In this document: piece after piece, positions 1 through 9,272 of the stretch
Numbering within the stretch: the stretch's first letter is position 1
Layout of the letters: each line of letters opens with the position of its first letter
Source: Flagellimonas marinaquae
GTDB taxonomy: Bacteria; Bacteroidota; Bacteroidia; Flavobacteriales; Flavobacteriaceae
DNA: 64,000 nucleotides
Reading direction: 5' to 3'
NCBI RefSeq assembly: GCF_023716465.1
Contig: NZ_CP092415.1
Coordinates: forward strand, 206,001-270,000
Translations under genes and position numbers: made by a program
The notes under the pieces: generated by a model
What the model was told of the DNA's origin: nothing
Databases searched by the model: none
What the model saw: only the letters and a program-made list of their open reading frames with translations

Positions 1-96
1 GCCAGAGTATCAGGTTCCGGAGACATCCATTATCGCGGAAATCCAAAAAAGATAAAATCAAAAGCTTCTGGGTCCGGAGACATTACCAAAGGATAA
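1..96 (+). CDS. C-terminal tail of a DUF2807 (GIN-domain) protein, partial
   Basis: Open from the first base in frame 1 and stopped by TAA at 94-96. The 31 visible residues contain two copies of the motif SGSGDI (ASGSGDI-type strands), the hallmark of the right-handed beta-helical DUF2807 'head GIN' fold found in exported Bacteroidota proteins. The 5' part lies outside the window, so length, signal peptide and start cannot be judged. A strong terminator follows 30 bases later. The family call rests on the repeat pattern only. Confidence 0.7.
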   Translation, partial: ARVSGSGDIHYRGNPKKIKSKASGSGDITKG

Positions 97-125
97 TACC
101 GAGTTTATTTCATCAATCAAAGAAT

Positions 126-156
126 AAAGAGGCCCTAATAATATTAGGGCCTCTTT
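126..156 (+). terminator. Rho-independent terminator after the DUF2807 gene
   Basis: Perfect 14-bp inverted repeat (AAAGAGGCCCTAAT / ATTAGGGCCTCTTT) with a 3-nt loop. The stem ends in A/T pairs, so it can act on either strand, but it sits directly behind the + strand DUF2807 stop. Confidence 0.85.
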
Positions 157-208
157 ATATTCTCAAATTCGATGCTTCTTACTATATTGAGAACGTATTT
201 GGTTTTAA

Positions 209-688
209 ATGAATCATTTATCGAACGTCCCAAATTTTATGAAAATGAAAAATACTTATAAGGTAATCGCCTACAAGAATCCATTTTTTATAATTCAAAC
301 ACTCCAGGTCTTGTTTGTATCCGGTTTACTCCTGAATTCATTACGATATTCAGATAATTTGGTCATCAGTATCATTTTGGTATCGGTTGCCCTGCTGGGT
401 GTTTTTTATGTCTTCCATAATGCAACTTCCAAGATTTATATATTTGACAAACATATTTTGATTGGATCTATTCTTCACAAAAAGAAAATCAACATTGAGG
501 ATGTTACGGCCGTCCATATTTGTCGTCGTAGATTGTACACCACAGATTATTTGAACAAGTCGCTGGCCACAAGTTTAAACTGGATACACTTGTCTACAAA
601 AAATACTCGAAAAGGAGCAATTTTTCAATATAACGAACCTTTGTATGATGCACTAAAATCCATCGTATCCAAATCCCAATACGCCTGA
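209..688 (+). CDS. Small membrane protein with a PH-like cytoplasmic part, unknown function
   Basis: 159 residues. Two hydrophobic segments (about residues 26-46 and 50-68) form a helical hairpin, followed by a soluble part (about 70-155) with a strand-rich pattern (IYIFDKHILIGS, VTAVHICRRR) resembling bacterial PH-like domains. No catalytic motif. An internal ATG at 239 (MKMKNTYK) is a plausible alternative start because the first ten residues are weak. It converges with the MFS gene on the other strand, five bases apart. The PH-like assignment is inference from the hairpin-plus-beta layout. Confidence 0.6.
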   Translation: MNHLSNVPNFMKMKNTYKVIAYKNPFFIIQTLQVLFVSGLLLNSLRYSDNLVISIILVSVALLGVFYVFHNATSKIYIFDKHILIGSILHKKKINIEDVTAVHICRRRLYTTDYLNKSLATSLNWIHLSTKNTRKGAIFQYNEPLYDALKSIVSKSQYA

Positions 689-693
689 CTAAG

Positions 694-2019
694 CTATTTT
701 GTTTTTTTGCCCACTCTTAAAAGTAATATTATCCCAACCAAAAAGAACAAGCCCAAAAATATGGTGCTATTTCGCATGCTTCCCGTAAGCTGTGCCACAA
801 TACCATACATTAAGGTTCCGATTATAATACCAATTTTTTCGGAGACATCGTAAAAACTAAAAAACGATGTGGTATCCGTGGTCTCCGGCAAAAATTTGGA
901 GTATGTGGAACGGGAAAGTGCTTGAATCCCGCCCATCACCACACCGACCAAGCCTGCAGCAATGTAAAAATCCATCGGGGTCTGAAGAAAATATGCATAC
1001 ACGCATAACATGGCCCAAATAATATTGATCATCACGAGAGTTCTAATATTTCCAAAAGCCTTTGATGCCCATGCTGTTACCGTTGCCCCAAGTATGGCTA
1101 CAATTTGAATAAGCAAAATACTTACAATTAGGCCTGTTGTACGTTCATTGTCCGAACCCCACATAATTTCTTCTTCTCCAAAATAAGTGGCGATCAACAT
1201 AATGGTCTGCACAGCCATACTATAAACAAAAAATGCTCCCAAATAGCGTTTTAAACGCCTATTTTTTCCCAATTGATGCCAAACCAGCTTTAACTCCTTA
1301 AAACCATTTAATATAATGTGATCTCGTTTTCCCTCTCTTTTATAACCTTTGGGCAGGTGGGCAAATGTGTACTGACTAAAGAGTATCCACCAAATACCAA
1401 CCGAAATGAAGGAATATTTCATAGCCTTTATTTCAGCGATTTCCCCTCCGTTGTCGGAAATTCCAAAAAAATCCGGTTTCATTACCATGGCAAGATTAAA
1501 AACAAGAAGAATTACACTGCCAATATACCCCAGTGAGAATCCTTTTGCACTGATTCTATCTTGTTGTTCGGGATATGCAATATCCGGCAGGTAGGAATTG
1601 TTGATGGCAAAACTGACCCAAAAACCGACAAGTCCGAAGAAATAACAAGCCAGGCCAAAATAAATGTGCTCCAAAGAAAACCAGTACAGTCCAATACAAG
1701 AGGCCGCACCCAAATAACAGAAGAATTTGAGAAATATTTTTTTGTTCCCCAAATAATCGGCTACCCCGGAAATGAGCGGGGTAATTATGGCAATAAAAAC
1801 AAAGGCTAAAGAAGTAACATAACTGATCAAGGGTGCACGAGCTATTTCTCCACCAAAAATTGTGACCGTTTCTATGCCGGCAGTCCTAAACAGCAGACCG
1901 TAAAAAAGTGGAAAAATGGCCGAGGAAATTACCAGGCTGTAAACTGAATTCGCCCAATCGTAAAACGCCCAAGCATTCAACAGTTTTTTACTTCCTTTCA
2001 GTGCCAATGTTTGCGCCAT
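694..2019 (-). CDS. MFS transporter, Atg22/UMF1-like
   Basis: 441 residues with about 12 hydrophobic segments and a positively charged inner loop after TM6 (about residues 230-260, HLPKGYKREGKRD). The N-terminus KKLLNAWAFYDWANSVYSLVI matches the Atg22-like (vacuole effluxer) MFS family, whose bacterial members are common in Bacteroidota; eukaryotic members export amino acids, the bacterial substrate is not known. Inner membrane. It follows the M48 gene on the same strand, but the terminator at 2037-2072 separates the two, so it probably has its own promoter in the about 80-base gap. Confidence 0.85.
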   Translation of the reverse strand: MAQTLALKGSKKLLNAWAFYDWANSVYSLVISSAIFPLFYGLLFRTAGIETVTIFGGEIARAPLISYVTSLAFVFIAIITPLISGVADYLGNKKIFLKFFCYLGAASCIGLYWFSLEHIYFGLACYFFGLVGFWVSFAINNSYLPDIAYPEQQDRISAKGFSLGYIGSVILLVFNLAMVMKPDFFGISDNGGEIAEIKAMKYSFISVGIWWILFSQYTFAHLPKGYKREGKRDHIILNGFKELKLVWHQLGKNRRLKRYLGAFFVYSMAVQTIMLIATYFGEEEIMWGSDNERTTGLIVSILLIQIVAILGATVTAWASKAFGNIRTLVMINIIWAMLCVYAYFLQTPMDFYIAAGLVGVVMGGIQALSRSTYSKFLPETTDTTSFFSFYDVSEKIGIIIGTLMYGIVAQLTGSMRNSTIFLGLFFLVGIILLLRVGKKTK

Positions 2020-2036
2020 ACTTCTGTTTTAAAAAT

Positions 2037-2072
2037 AAAAAGTCATTCCCATGCATCTTGGAATGACTTTTT
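2037..2072 (-). terminator. Rho-independent terminator after the M48 protease gene
   Basis: Perfect 13-bp stem (AAAAAGTCATTCC / GGAATGACTTTTT) with a 10-nt loop, in the gap between the M48 stop and the MFS start. Read on the minus strand the stem ends in a T run, so it stops M48 transcription. Confidence 0.85.
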
Positions 2073-2098
2073 TAAACTCTTCAATTGATAAATGCCCA

Positions 2099-2914
2099 TT
2101 ATTTAAACGAGGTGACCCCAAATTTTCTTGCCTCTTGTTTAGCGGCCGGGGCCCATGCCGTCAAATTATTGATCCTGGTGTCGTTGGATGGGTGCGTACT
2201 TAAAAACTCGGGGGGCGCCTGACCTCCAGATGCTTCTTTCATACGTTTCCAAAGTTGGGCGGCCTCATCGGGATTGTATCCTGCAATGGCCATGATCTGA
2301 AGTCCAATCCTATCCGCTTCGGTCTCATGGTTTCGGCTAAAGGGCAACATGCCCAGCACATTGCTGCCAACACCATAAGCTTGCATAAAAGCATTTTGTA
2401 CCTCTGGCGATTTTTTACTGGTCGCAATTGCCGCGCCCATGGCACCGACTTGCTGCAAGGTACCGGCGCTCATTCTTTGGGCACCATGATCGGCCAGTGC
2501 ATGTGCTACTTCGTGCCCCATTACCACAGCTATGCCGGTTTCATTTTTGGTAATGGGCAAAATTCCCGTATAAAAAACAATTTTACCGCCCGGCATACAC
2601 CACGCGTTCACGGTTTCGTCCTCTACCAAGTTATATTCCCATTGGTAATCCTTTAAATACCCAGGGTAACCATTGGCATTGAGCCAACGTTCCGCTGCCG
2701 ATGCTATACGCTGGCCGACCCTTGTGATCATTTCTACCTCCGAGGTACCCTTTACCACTTTGTTCGACCCCAAAAATTCATCATACTGGGCAAAAGCCAT
2801 GGGGAACATTTGGCTATTACTATAAAAGTTGAGTGTGCTCTTTCCTGTAAACGGGTTGGTTTTACAAGCCATCACTATCAACAGTATCAGAATTAATAGA
2901 AAAATCTTTTTCAT
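2099..2914 (-). CDS. M48-family zinc metalloprotease, lipoprotein
   Basis: 271 residues. The N-terminus MKKIFLLILILLIVMAC is a lipoprotein signal with the lipid-attachment Cys at residue 17, placing it in the periplasm, membrane-anchored. The zinc motif HEVAH is near residue 133 (GHEVAHALADH) and the third ligand Glu lies in ETEADRIG near 196, the Loip/BepA/Oma1-like layout. Related enzymes degrade misfolded envelope proteins; the substrate here is unknown. C-terminal PEFLSTHPSNDTRI is typical of the family. The stop of GH31 lies 36 bases upstream on the same strand, so co-transcription with the glucan genes is possible. Confidence 0.9.
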   Translation of the reverse strand: MKKIFLLILILLIVMACKTNPFTGKSTLNFYSNSQMFPMAFAQYDEFLGSNKVVKGTSEVEMITRVGQRIASAAERWLNANGYPGYLKDYQWEYNLVEDETVNAWCMPGGKIVFYTGILPITKNETGIAVVMGHEVAHALADHGAQRMSAGTLQQVGAMGAAIATSKKSPEVQNAFMQAYGVGSNVLGMLPFSRNHETEADRIGLQIMAIAGYNPDEAAQLWKRMKEASGGQAPPEFLSTHPSNDTRINNLTAWAPAAKQEARKFGVTSFK

Positions 2915-2950
2915 TTGATCGATCTTGTTTTCTCTGTAAATTACAAAATT

Positions 2951-5350
2951 TTATTTTCCAAAAATATGAAGCTCCGTGAAATCCTTGCTTACTTCAATAG
3001 TGTTGTTCCCATTGAGTTTGATTTCGTCCAGTCCAACTTCCTCATTATCCAGTTCCACACTGTCTATTTCAAAGGGCAATCCGTGGAACGTCATTACAAA
3101 GTTATGGTATGGCGTAATATAATTACCATCCTTAAACTGTTGTATGATCAATTCGTTCTCCTTGCCCGTGAATTTAAATCGTCTTAAACTGTATCGGCCC
3201 TTTTTGTAATCGTAGCCTTCTTGATGGTCTTCGTATACTTCGGAATTTTCCGTTCCCGATTTAAAATAAACATCTATGGCCAATTTTTCTATCTCCTTTT
3301 CCCCCACATATTGTTGAACAGGATATTTGGGTATCATGGCTCCTTCTTTTACAAAAAGTGGTATACGGTCTAGTTCTGCGGAAACCCAACGCTCCACTCC
3401 TCCTTCGACCATCTCATCCGTCCAATAATTATACCAGTTCCCTTTAGGGAAATACATTCGTCTTCCCAAAGAGTTCGGTTCTTGTACGGGGCACACCAAC
3501 AATTGTTTACCAAAAATAAACTCATCTGTCCGGAAGTGAGTCTGCACATCGTCTTGATCATAAAAAACCAAGGATTGAAGCATGGGAAAACCTTCCTTGA
3601 TATAATTATAGAACATCGTATATAGGTATGGTAATAATTGATACCTAAGTTCAATAAACTCTCTCACAATATCGGTGATTTCATCTCCGAAGGACCAAGG
3701 TTCTTGATCGCCGTGATCGCCGCTGGAGTGTACCCTGCAAAATGGGTGGAAAACGGCTAGCTGGATCCATCGGGCAAATAGTTCCCCATTGGGTTGCTCC
3801 GCAAATCCACCAATATCGGAACCAACAAAGGAATACCCGCTCATGCTCATGCGTTGCATTTGCACATTGGCAATCCATAAATGTTCCCAAGTGGCCACAT
3901 TATCGCCGGTCCATGTAGCGCAATATCTCTGGGTTCCGGAATAGGCGGCGCGGGTAAGAACAAACGGTCTGCGGGGGAACATATATTTTTTTATTCCTTC
4001 GTAAGTAGCGCGAACCATTTGCATACCGTAGACATTATGGGCTTTTCTGTGGCTGCAAGGATGACCATCATAATCATGACGTACGTCCAAATTTGCCGTT
4101 TTGCTGGGGACCTCCATGATCGCGGGTTCGTTCATATCGTTCCAAACTCCGCTTACTCCTAGGTCCGCAATCATTTCTTTATAAAGGTCGGCCCACCATT
4201 CCCTAACATCCGGATGGGTAAAATCGGGGAAATTACAGGGACCGGGCCATACTTTTCCCTTAAATAGCGGACCATCTGCCCTGCGACAAAAATATCCCTT
4301 CTCCATAGCTTGTTGATACACCCAATAATCGCGATCTATCTTGATCCCGGGGTCGATCATGGTCACCACCTTAAAACCATCTTCACCTAAATCATCGATC
4401 ATTTTTTTAGGGTCGGGAAAGTGGTTTTTGTCCCATGTAAAACATCTAAAACCATCCATATAATCGATATCCAGATAAATGGCATCACAAGGAATGTTCA
4501 ATTTTCGAAAGTTGGATGCGATATCCCGGACCTTTTGTTCGGGATAATAGCTCCATTTCGATTGATGAAACCCCAATGCCCAAAGTGGGGGCAGTTCTGG
4601 CAATCCGGTTAAATCGGTATAGGATTCCACCACATCGCACATTTTAGGACCATAGAAAAAGTAATAGTTCATTTCACCACCATCGGCCCAATAGCTTGTT
4701 ACATTTCTGCGTTCGCCAGCGAAATCGAAATAAGTACTAAAAGAGTTATCAAAAAATATTCCGTAGGCTTTACTTTCTTTAAGACCAATGTAAAAAGGAA
4801 TGGATTTGTACAGTGGTTCTTGGTCCTTTCCGTAGGCATAGGTATCCGTAACCCAGTTGTTCACCCGTTTTCCCTTAAGGTTGGTGTGCGATGCCTTATC
4901 CCCCATTCCGTAATAACTTTCACCTGCATGGCAAACTTTGCTCATTTTTACCACATTGCCGCCATAATCGAAATTTTCTTCCCAATGAAAACCGAGTTCA
5001 TCCTCCGAGATCACCAGATCGGCCATATCAACGATTTTTACCTTTAGGTTGGTCTTGTTGATATGTATCTTGATTTTGGATGTAATTACGATATACTCCG
5101 GCACCTCGTCCTGGATTTTAAGCTCATTATATCCAAGGTTGACATCTTCGCTAATGGCATAGGAAAAATCGGGCTCAAAAACATGCTCCGTTGCATACCT
5201 GAAGCGCACCACGCTATCCCTTAAAATGGTAAGCTGTAAAATAACGCCGTTCTGGGTAGTAAAGTAAAACTTATCGTTTTCCTGTTTAAAATCTACTATA
5301 TGGTTGGGGAACTGATTTCCAGTCCTTACTATTTCTGTATTGGTTATCAT
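2951..5350 (-). CDS. Glycoside hydrolase family 31, cytoplasmic alpha-glucosidase
   Basis: 799 residues, usual GH31 length. An N-terminal beta-sandwich (about 1-240) precedes the (beta/alpha)8 catalytic domain; the nucleophile Asp lies in GVWNDMNEPA (about residue 400) and the acid/base Asp in WTGDNVATW (about 481). Retaining GH31 enzymes release glucose from alpha-1,4/1,6-linked ends. There is no signal peptide, so it acts in the cytoplasm. It lies 96 bases behind glgB on the same strand, suggesting a role in turnover of storage glucan or imported maltodextrins. Exact linkage specificity cannot be read from sequence. Confidence 0.92.
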   Translation of the reverse strand: MITNTEIVRTGNQFPNHIVDFKQENDKFYFTTQNGVILQLTILRDSVVRFRYATEHVFEPDFSYAISEDVNLGYNELKIQDEVPEYIVITSKIKIHINKTNLKVKIVDMADLVISEDELGFHWEENFDYGGNVVKMSKVCHAGESYYGMGDKASHTNLKGKRVNNWVTDTYAYGKDQEPLYKSIPFYIGLKESKAYGIFFDNSFSTYFDFAGERRNVTSYWADGGEMNYYFFYGPKMCDVVESYTDLTGLPELPPLWALGFHQSKWSYYPEQKVRDIASNFRKLNIPCDAIYLDIDYMDGFRCFTWDKNHFPDPKKMIDDLGEDGFKVVTMIDPGIKIDRDYWVYQQAMEKGYFCRRADGPLFKGKVWPGPCNFPDFTHPDVREWWADLYKEMIADLGVSGVWNDMNEPAIMEVPSKTANLDVRHDYDGHPCSHRKAHNVYGMQMVRATYEGIKKYMFPRRPFVLTRAAYSGTQRYCATWTGDNVATWEHLWIANVQMQRMSMSGYSFVGSDIGGFAEQPNGELFARWIQLAVFHPFCRVHSSGDHGDQEPWSFGDEITDIVREFIELRYQLLPYLYTMFYNYIKEGFPMLQSLVFYDQDDVQTHFRTDEFIFGKQLLVCPVQEPNSLGRRMYFPKGNWYNYWTDEMVEGGVERWVSAELDRIPLFVKEGAMIPKYPVQQYVGEKEIEKLAIDVYFKSGTENSEVYEDHQEGYDYKKGRYSLRRFKFTGKENELIIQQFKDGNYITPYHNFVMTFHGLPFEIDSVELDNEEVGLDEIKLNGNNTIEVSKDFTELHIFGK

Positions 5351-5446
5351 CTATAATTGATTGAGAATCACAAAAAAAACACAATTGCGTGAATAATGAA
5401 AAATATGTTTTAAAAAGCAATCAACTACAACGTTTTCGTGTTGCAT

Positions 5447-7342
5447 TTACTTATAGACCACTACACTTAAGGGTGGTAAGGTAACCAAAACGGATTGTTG
5501 TTGACCGTTCCAAGGGGTTTTGGTTGGTTTCATTGTTTTTTTGCCCATACCACTACCAGAGTATTTTGTATCGTCGCTGTTAAAAACTTGTTTTAAGGTA
5601 GTGGTCTTGGGAACGCCAAGTCTATAATTTTCTCTTGGAACCGGTGTAAAGTTGCAAATTACGATCAGGTCATCCTTAGGGTCGTTTCCTTTTCTAATAT
5701 AAGATATTACAGTGTTCTCCCGATCATTGTATTCGATCCATTGGAAACCTTCGGGACTAAACTGTTTTTCGTACAGCGCTGGATTATTTTTGTACATTTT
5801 GTTCAGGTCTTTTACCGCTTCTTGGATTCCAGAATGAAAATCGTACTGGGTCAAATGCCAGTCCAAGCTCTCCTGAAAGTTCCACTCGGACGATTGGCCA
5901 AACTCTCCTCCCATAAAAAGCAGGTTGCCGCCTGGGTGCGTAAACATATACCCAAACAACATTCTTAAATTGGCAAATTTCTGCCATTCGTCGCCGGGCA
6001 TCCTATACAACAATGATTGTTTGCCATACACTACCTCATCGTGTGAAAAGGGCAACATAAAGTTTTCCGTAAAGGCATAGGTTAGGCTAAAACTGATCAT
6101 ATTCAGATCATAAGATCTATGGACCGGGTCTTTCTTAAAAAACTCCAATGTATCGTGCATCCACCCCATCATCCACTTCATTCCGAACCCTAGACCACCA
6201 TAATTTACCGGTTTGGTAACTCCAGAAAAGGCAGTGGATTCTTCGGCAATGGTCTGTACTCCTTTAAAACTTGCGTAAACCTCTTGGTTCATTTCCCTTA
6301 AAAAGGACAACGCTTCCAAATTCTCATTGTTGCCGTACATATTGGGCTCCCATTCACCATCTTCGCGGGAATAGTCCAAATAGAGCATGGATGCCACGGC
6401 ATCTACCCGAAGTGCATCCACATGGTATTGCTCGAGCCAAAATATCGCATTACTGATCAAAAAGGCCCTAACCTCGTTCCGACCGTAGTTGAAAATTAAA
6501 CTTTTCCAATCCGGATGGTAGCCTCTTCTCCTATCTGGGTGCTCATAGAGGTGGGATCCGTCAAAAAAACCAAGGCCGTGGGCGTCTTCTGGAAAATGGG
6601 ATGGCACCCAATCCATGATAACACCTATACCTCTCTTATGCATGGCCTCCACAAGAACTTTAAAATCCTCTGGCTTGCCAAAACGGGAAGTTGGGGCAAA
6701 ATAACCTGTAATTTGATACCCCCAAGACGGATCATATGGATATTCCATAACCGGCATAAACTCCACATGGGTAAAGCCCATTTCCTCGACATAATCGGCC
6801 AGTTGCTCCGCCATTTCCAAATAGCTCAGGGACTCCCAACCATTTTTTTTCTTCCAAGAACCAAGATGTACCTCATAAACCGAGAACGGACTATCGAGAC
6901 TATTCTTGGTTTCACGGGATGCCATCCAGTCGTTATCTTTCCATTTATAATCATCTTCCCAGACCAACGAGGCCGTTTGTGGCGGTTGCTCGCAATACCG
7001 GGCAAATGGATCGGCTTTTTCGGTCCAAATGTCGTTGTTGTTGGAGTGAATCTTATACTTGTACTTGGTCCCCTTGTCCACCCCGGGTATAAATCCTTCC
7101 CAAATTCCACTACTGTCCCATCGCACACAAAGTTCATGCTCACCAACGGTCCAATGATTAAAATCACCAACAACGCTCACGGATTTTGCAGTGGGTGCCC
7201 AAACCGCAAAATAAGTTCCCTTTTTGCCGTCTACCTCGGTCAGGTGCGACCCTAATTTGTTGTATAGACGAAAATGTTTGCCTCCTTTAAAAAGATCAAT
7301 ATCAAAATCCGTAAAAAAACTATGTGGAACTACCTTGGACAT
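5447..7342 (-). CDS. glgB: 1,4-alpha-glucan branching enzyme
   Basis: 631 residues. A CBM48 module (about 30-110, GTYFAVWAPTAKSVSVVGDFN) precedes a GH13 barrel. Catalytic residues: nucleophile Asp in DALRVDAVASM (about 312), acid Glu in IAEEST (about 366) and transition-state Asp in FSHDEV (about 433). It is shorter than E. coli GlgB because the extra N1 domain is absent, as in many bacteria. It introduces alpha-1,6 branches into glycogen. First gene of a probable glgB-GH31 transcription unit; the synthesis genes glgA and glgC are not in the window. Confidence 0.95.
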   Translation of the reverse strand: MSKVVPHSFFTDFDIDLFKGGKHFRLYNKLGSHLTEVDGKKGTYFAVWAPTAKSVSVVGDFNHWTVGEHELCVRWDSSGIWEGFIPGVDKGTKYKYKIHSNNNDIWTEKADPFARYCEQPPQTASLVWEDDYKWKDNDWMASRETKNSLDSPFSVYEVHLGSWKKKNGWESLSYLEMAEQLADYVEEMGFTHVEFMPVMEYPYDPSWGYQITGYFAPTSRFGKPEDFKVLVEAMHKRGIGVIMDWVPSHFPEDAHGLGFFDGSHLYEHPDRRRGYHPDWKSLIFNYGRNEVRAFLISNAIFWLEQYHVDALRVDAVASMLYLDYSREDGEWEPNMYGNNENLEALSFLREMNQEVYASFKGVQTIAEESTAFSGVTKPVNYGGLGFGMKWMMGWMHDTLEFFKKDPVHRSYDLNMISFSLTYAFTENFMLPFSHDEVVYGKQSLLYRMPGDEWQKFANLRMLFGYMFTHPGGNLLFMGGEFGQSSEWNFQESLDWHLTQYDFHSGIQEAVKDLNKMYKNNPALYEKQFSPEGFQWIEYNDRENTVISYIRKGNDPKDDLIVICNFTPVPRENYRLGVPKTTTLKQVFNSDDTKYSGSGMGKKTMKPTKTPWNGQQQSVLVTLPPLSVVVYK

Positions 7343-7505
7343 ATATGAGGGTTTTGCACTTATACAATAATACGCATCTTTACGGAAGAATACGATTTTG
7401 GAATCGGGTATGATGGTATAAACAACATTTTTTTAAAAATGGAACGCTTTTTGATTTTATTGCAACAACAGTAAAAACATAACACAAATCAAAAATCCAA
7501 AAATC

Positions 7506-8084
7506 ATGAATAAATTTAGTACAATTTTAGGCGCATTTCTTTTACTATTCTTTGCCGCTTGTGAAGGACCACAAGGACCTCCCGGCTTCGACGGACTCGA
7601 TGGATTGGACGGACAAGATGGGTTGGACGGAATCCAAGGGCAGGTTGTGGAAGTAGAAGGCGTTGACTTTGGTTATATCCCAGAAGACAACCTTTTTAGC
7701 ACATTGATCACATTTGCCGACGTGACCAATTTTGAAGTTTTTGAATCGGACGCCGTTTTGGTTTACAGGCATGATGGTGTAATTGACCTAAACGATGGCT
7801 CTACGGCAGATGCATGGACACAAATCCCACAAAACTATTTCTTAGATCAAGGCACCATTCAGTATGTGTTTGCCCACACCTTTGTGGATCTGGAACTTTT
7901 TATAGATGGGAATTTCGATTTATCAGGATTGAGTACCGACTTTACGGACAACCAATTGTTCAGAATTGTGTTTGTACCGAGCGAATATGCCGAAGCTTCT
8001 GATTTTGATGCTTCCAATATGGAAAGCGTTATGTCTGCCCTCAATATCAACGAAGAACAGATTACGAAAATGGATATCAACTAG
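7506..8084 (+). CDS. Lipoprotein with a collagen-like Gly-X-Y segment
   Basis: 192 residues. The signal peptide ends at lipobox FFAAC (Cys about 19). Directly after the Cys come about nine Gly-X-Y triplets (GPQGPPGFDGLDGLDGQDG...), ending near residue 47, followed by an acidic globular domain (about 50-190) with no motif I recognise. Collagen-like segments trimerise in other bacterial surface proteins; trimer formation here is inference. It is a single-gene unit: glgB diverges upstream and a terminator follows. Confidence 0.8.
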   Translation: MNKFSTILGAFLLLFFAACEGPQGPPGFDGLDGLDGQDGLDGIQGQVVEVEGVDFGYIPEDNLFSTLITFADVTNFEVFESDAVLVYRHDGVIDLNDGSTADAWTQIPQNYFLDQGTIQYVFAHTFVDLELFIDGNFDLSGLSTDFTDNQLFRIVFVPSEYAEASDFDASNMESVMSALNINEEQITKMDIN

Positions 8085-8107
8085 ATCATAATTACTACAG
8101 AATAAAG

Positions 8108-8137
8108 AGTCCCATTGGCAATCCATGGGACTTTTTT
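8108..8137 (+). terminator. Terminator after the collagen-like lipoprotein gene
   Basis: Stem AGTCCCAT / ATGGGACT with a 9-nt loop followed by a run of T, 23 bases behind the stop codon. Confidence 0.8.
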
Positions 8138-8191
8138 GTATCTTTTTGTTAGGACAGCCAGTTATTTACGTCCAACTAAATAAAAAGAAGA

Positions 8192-8683
8192 ATGGGAAAA
8201 AAATTGCTATTGCTCGTTTTGATAGTATTCACCAGTTGCAAGGGTACATCGCAAGAAGAGAAAAAAGAAGAAAAATCCGAAACCGCTTTTAAAGTCAACA
8301 AAACGGATGCCGAATGGCGCGACGAACTTACCGACATCGAATATTACGTACTTAGAAAAGCGGCAACAGAAAACCCTTTTTCCAGTGAACTACTGGACAT
8401 AAAGGCAGAAGGCACCTACGTCTGTGCCGGTTGCCAAACACCCCTATTTCGGAGCGAGCACAAATTTGATTCCGGTACTGGTTGGCCCAGCTTTGATCGA
8501 GAAATCGAAGGTAATGTTGCTTACGACACAGATTATAAAATTGGAGTGCCCCGCACCGAGGAACATTGCGCCGTTTGTGGAGGGCACCTAGGCCATGTGT
8601 TCAACGATGGCCCTAGGAACACGACCGGAAAAAGACATTGTATTAACGGTGCGGCCCTTGATTTTATCCCGGACAACCAATAA
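8192..8683 (+). CDS. msrB: Peptide-methionine (R)-S-oxide reductase MsrB, exported lipoprotein form
   Basis: 163 residues. The N-terminus [18 protein letters not shown] is a lipoprotein signal with Cys about 16, so this copy works in the periplasm. The MsrB fold follows: zinc CxxC pairs CAGC (about 78) and CAVC (about 128), [18 protein letters not shown], and the catalytic Cys in RHCINGAAL (about 151). At the usual recycling-Cys position the sequence is GTGWPSF, with Thr instead of Cys, so it must use another thiol or an external reductant. A second msrB follows 20 bases later on the same strand, probably one operon. Confidence 0.93.
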   Translation: MGKKLLLLVLIVFTSCKGTSQEEKKEEKSETAFKVNKTDAEWRDELTDIEYYVLRKAATENPFSSELLDIKAEGTYVCAGCQTPLFRSEHKFDSGTGWPSFDREIEGNVAYDTDYKIGVPRTEEHCAVCGGHLGHVFNDGPRNTTGKRHCINGAALDFIPDNQ

Positions 8684-8703
8684 CTTGTGGATTTAAAAAT
8701 CAT

Positions 8704-9108
8704 ATGGACAAAAAATACAGTGTAAACAAGACCGAAGAGGAGTGGAAACAACAACTTACCCCGGAGGAATTCTATGTTTTGCGACAAAAAGGTACGGAAA
8801 GACCTTTCACGGGTGAATTCGACCTTCATTTTGAAAATGGGGACTATCACTGCAGGGCATGTAACGCCAAGTTGTTCACGAGCGAACACAAATTTGAAAG
8901 TGGATGCGGTTGGCCCTCTTTTGACCAAGCGGTTGAAGGCGCCATTGAATACATCCGGGATACATCGCATGGCATGATCAGAACCGAGACCGTTTGCGCC
9001 AATTGCGGTAGCCATCTGGGACATGTTTTTAACGATGGCCCTCGAGAAACCACCGGGCAACGGTACTGCATCAATTCGGTAAGCATTGATTTTGATGCAA
9101 AAGGCTAA
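8704..9108 (+). CDS. msrB: Peptide-methionine (R)-S-oxide reductase MsrB, cytosolic form
   Basis: 134 residues, no signal peptide. It starts directly with [15 protein letters not shown] and carries zinc motifs CRAC and [14 protein letters not shown] and the catalytic Cys in RYCINSVSI. It keeps the recycling Cys (SGCGWPSF) that the preceding exported paralogue lacks. It reduces protein-bound methionine-R-sulfoxide with thioredoxin. The two genes form a tandem pair serving two compartments. Confidence 0.93.
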   Translation: MDKKYSVNKTEEEWKQQLTPEEFYVLRQKGTERPFTGEFDLHFENGDYHCRACNAKLFTSEHKFESGCGWPSFDQAVEGAIEYIRDTSHGMIRTETVCANCGSHLGHVFNDGPRETTGQRYCINSVSIDFDAKG

Positions 9109-9187
9109 AGTTTTCACCAATACTATTTTCTGCGAACAGATGTTTCCCCCTATTTAACAAACAAACCCATATTTGACATTTTTCAAC

Positions 9188-9219
9188 TTGGGAAATGGAG
9201 TTTGATTTCCGTACTTTTG
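9188..9219 (+). promoter_or_regulatory. Promoter of lpdA (TTG-N21-TACTTTTG)
   Basis: -33-like TTG at 9188-9190 and a perfect TAnnTTTG box at 9212-9219 separated by 21 bases, within the range known for Bacteroidota housekeeping promoters. A small hairpin (TGCCA-N5-TGGCA, 9224-9238) lies at the predicted transcript start; the leader to the lpdA ATG would be about 50 bases. Confidence 0.65.
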
Positions 9220-9272
9220 CACCTGCCAATCGATGGCAGATTTCAAAATCTAACAACTAAAATCAAAATCTA

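Noticed and set aside
6515..7255. Long open frame of 246 codons on the + strand
   Set aside because: Lies entirely antisense to glgB, whose motifs and catalytic residues are complete; the antisense product has no recognisable domain and a composition typical of a shadow frame.
8533..9120. Open frame of 195 codons on the minus strand
   Set aside because: Antisense to both msrB genes; no signal or domain, while the + strand motifs are complete.
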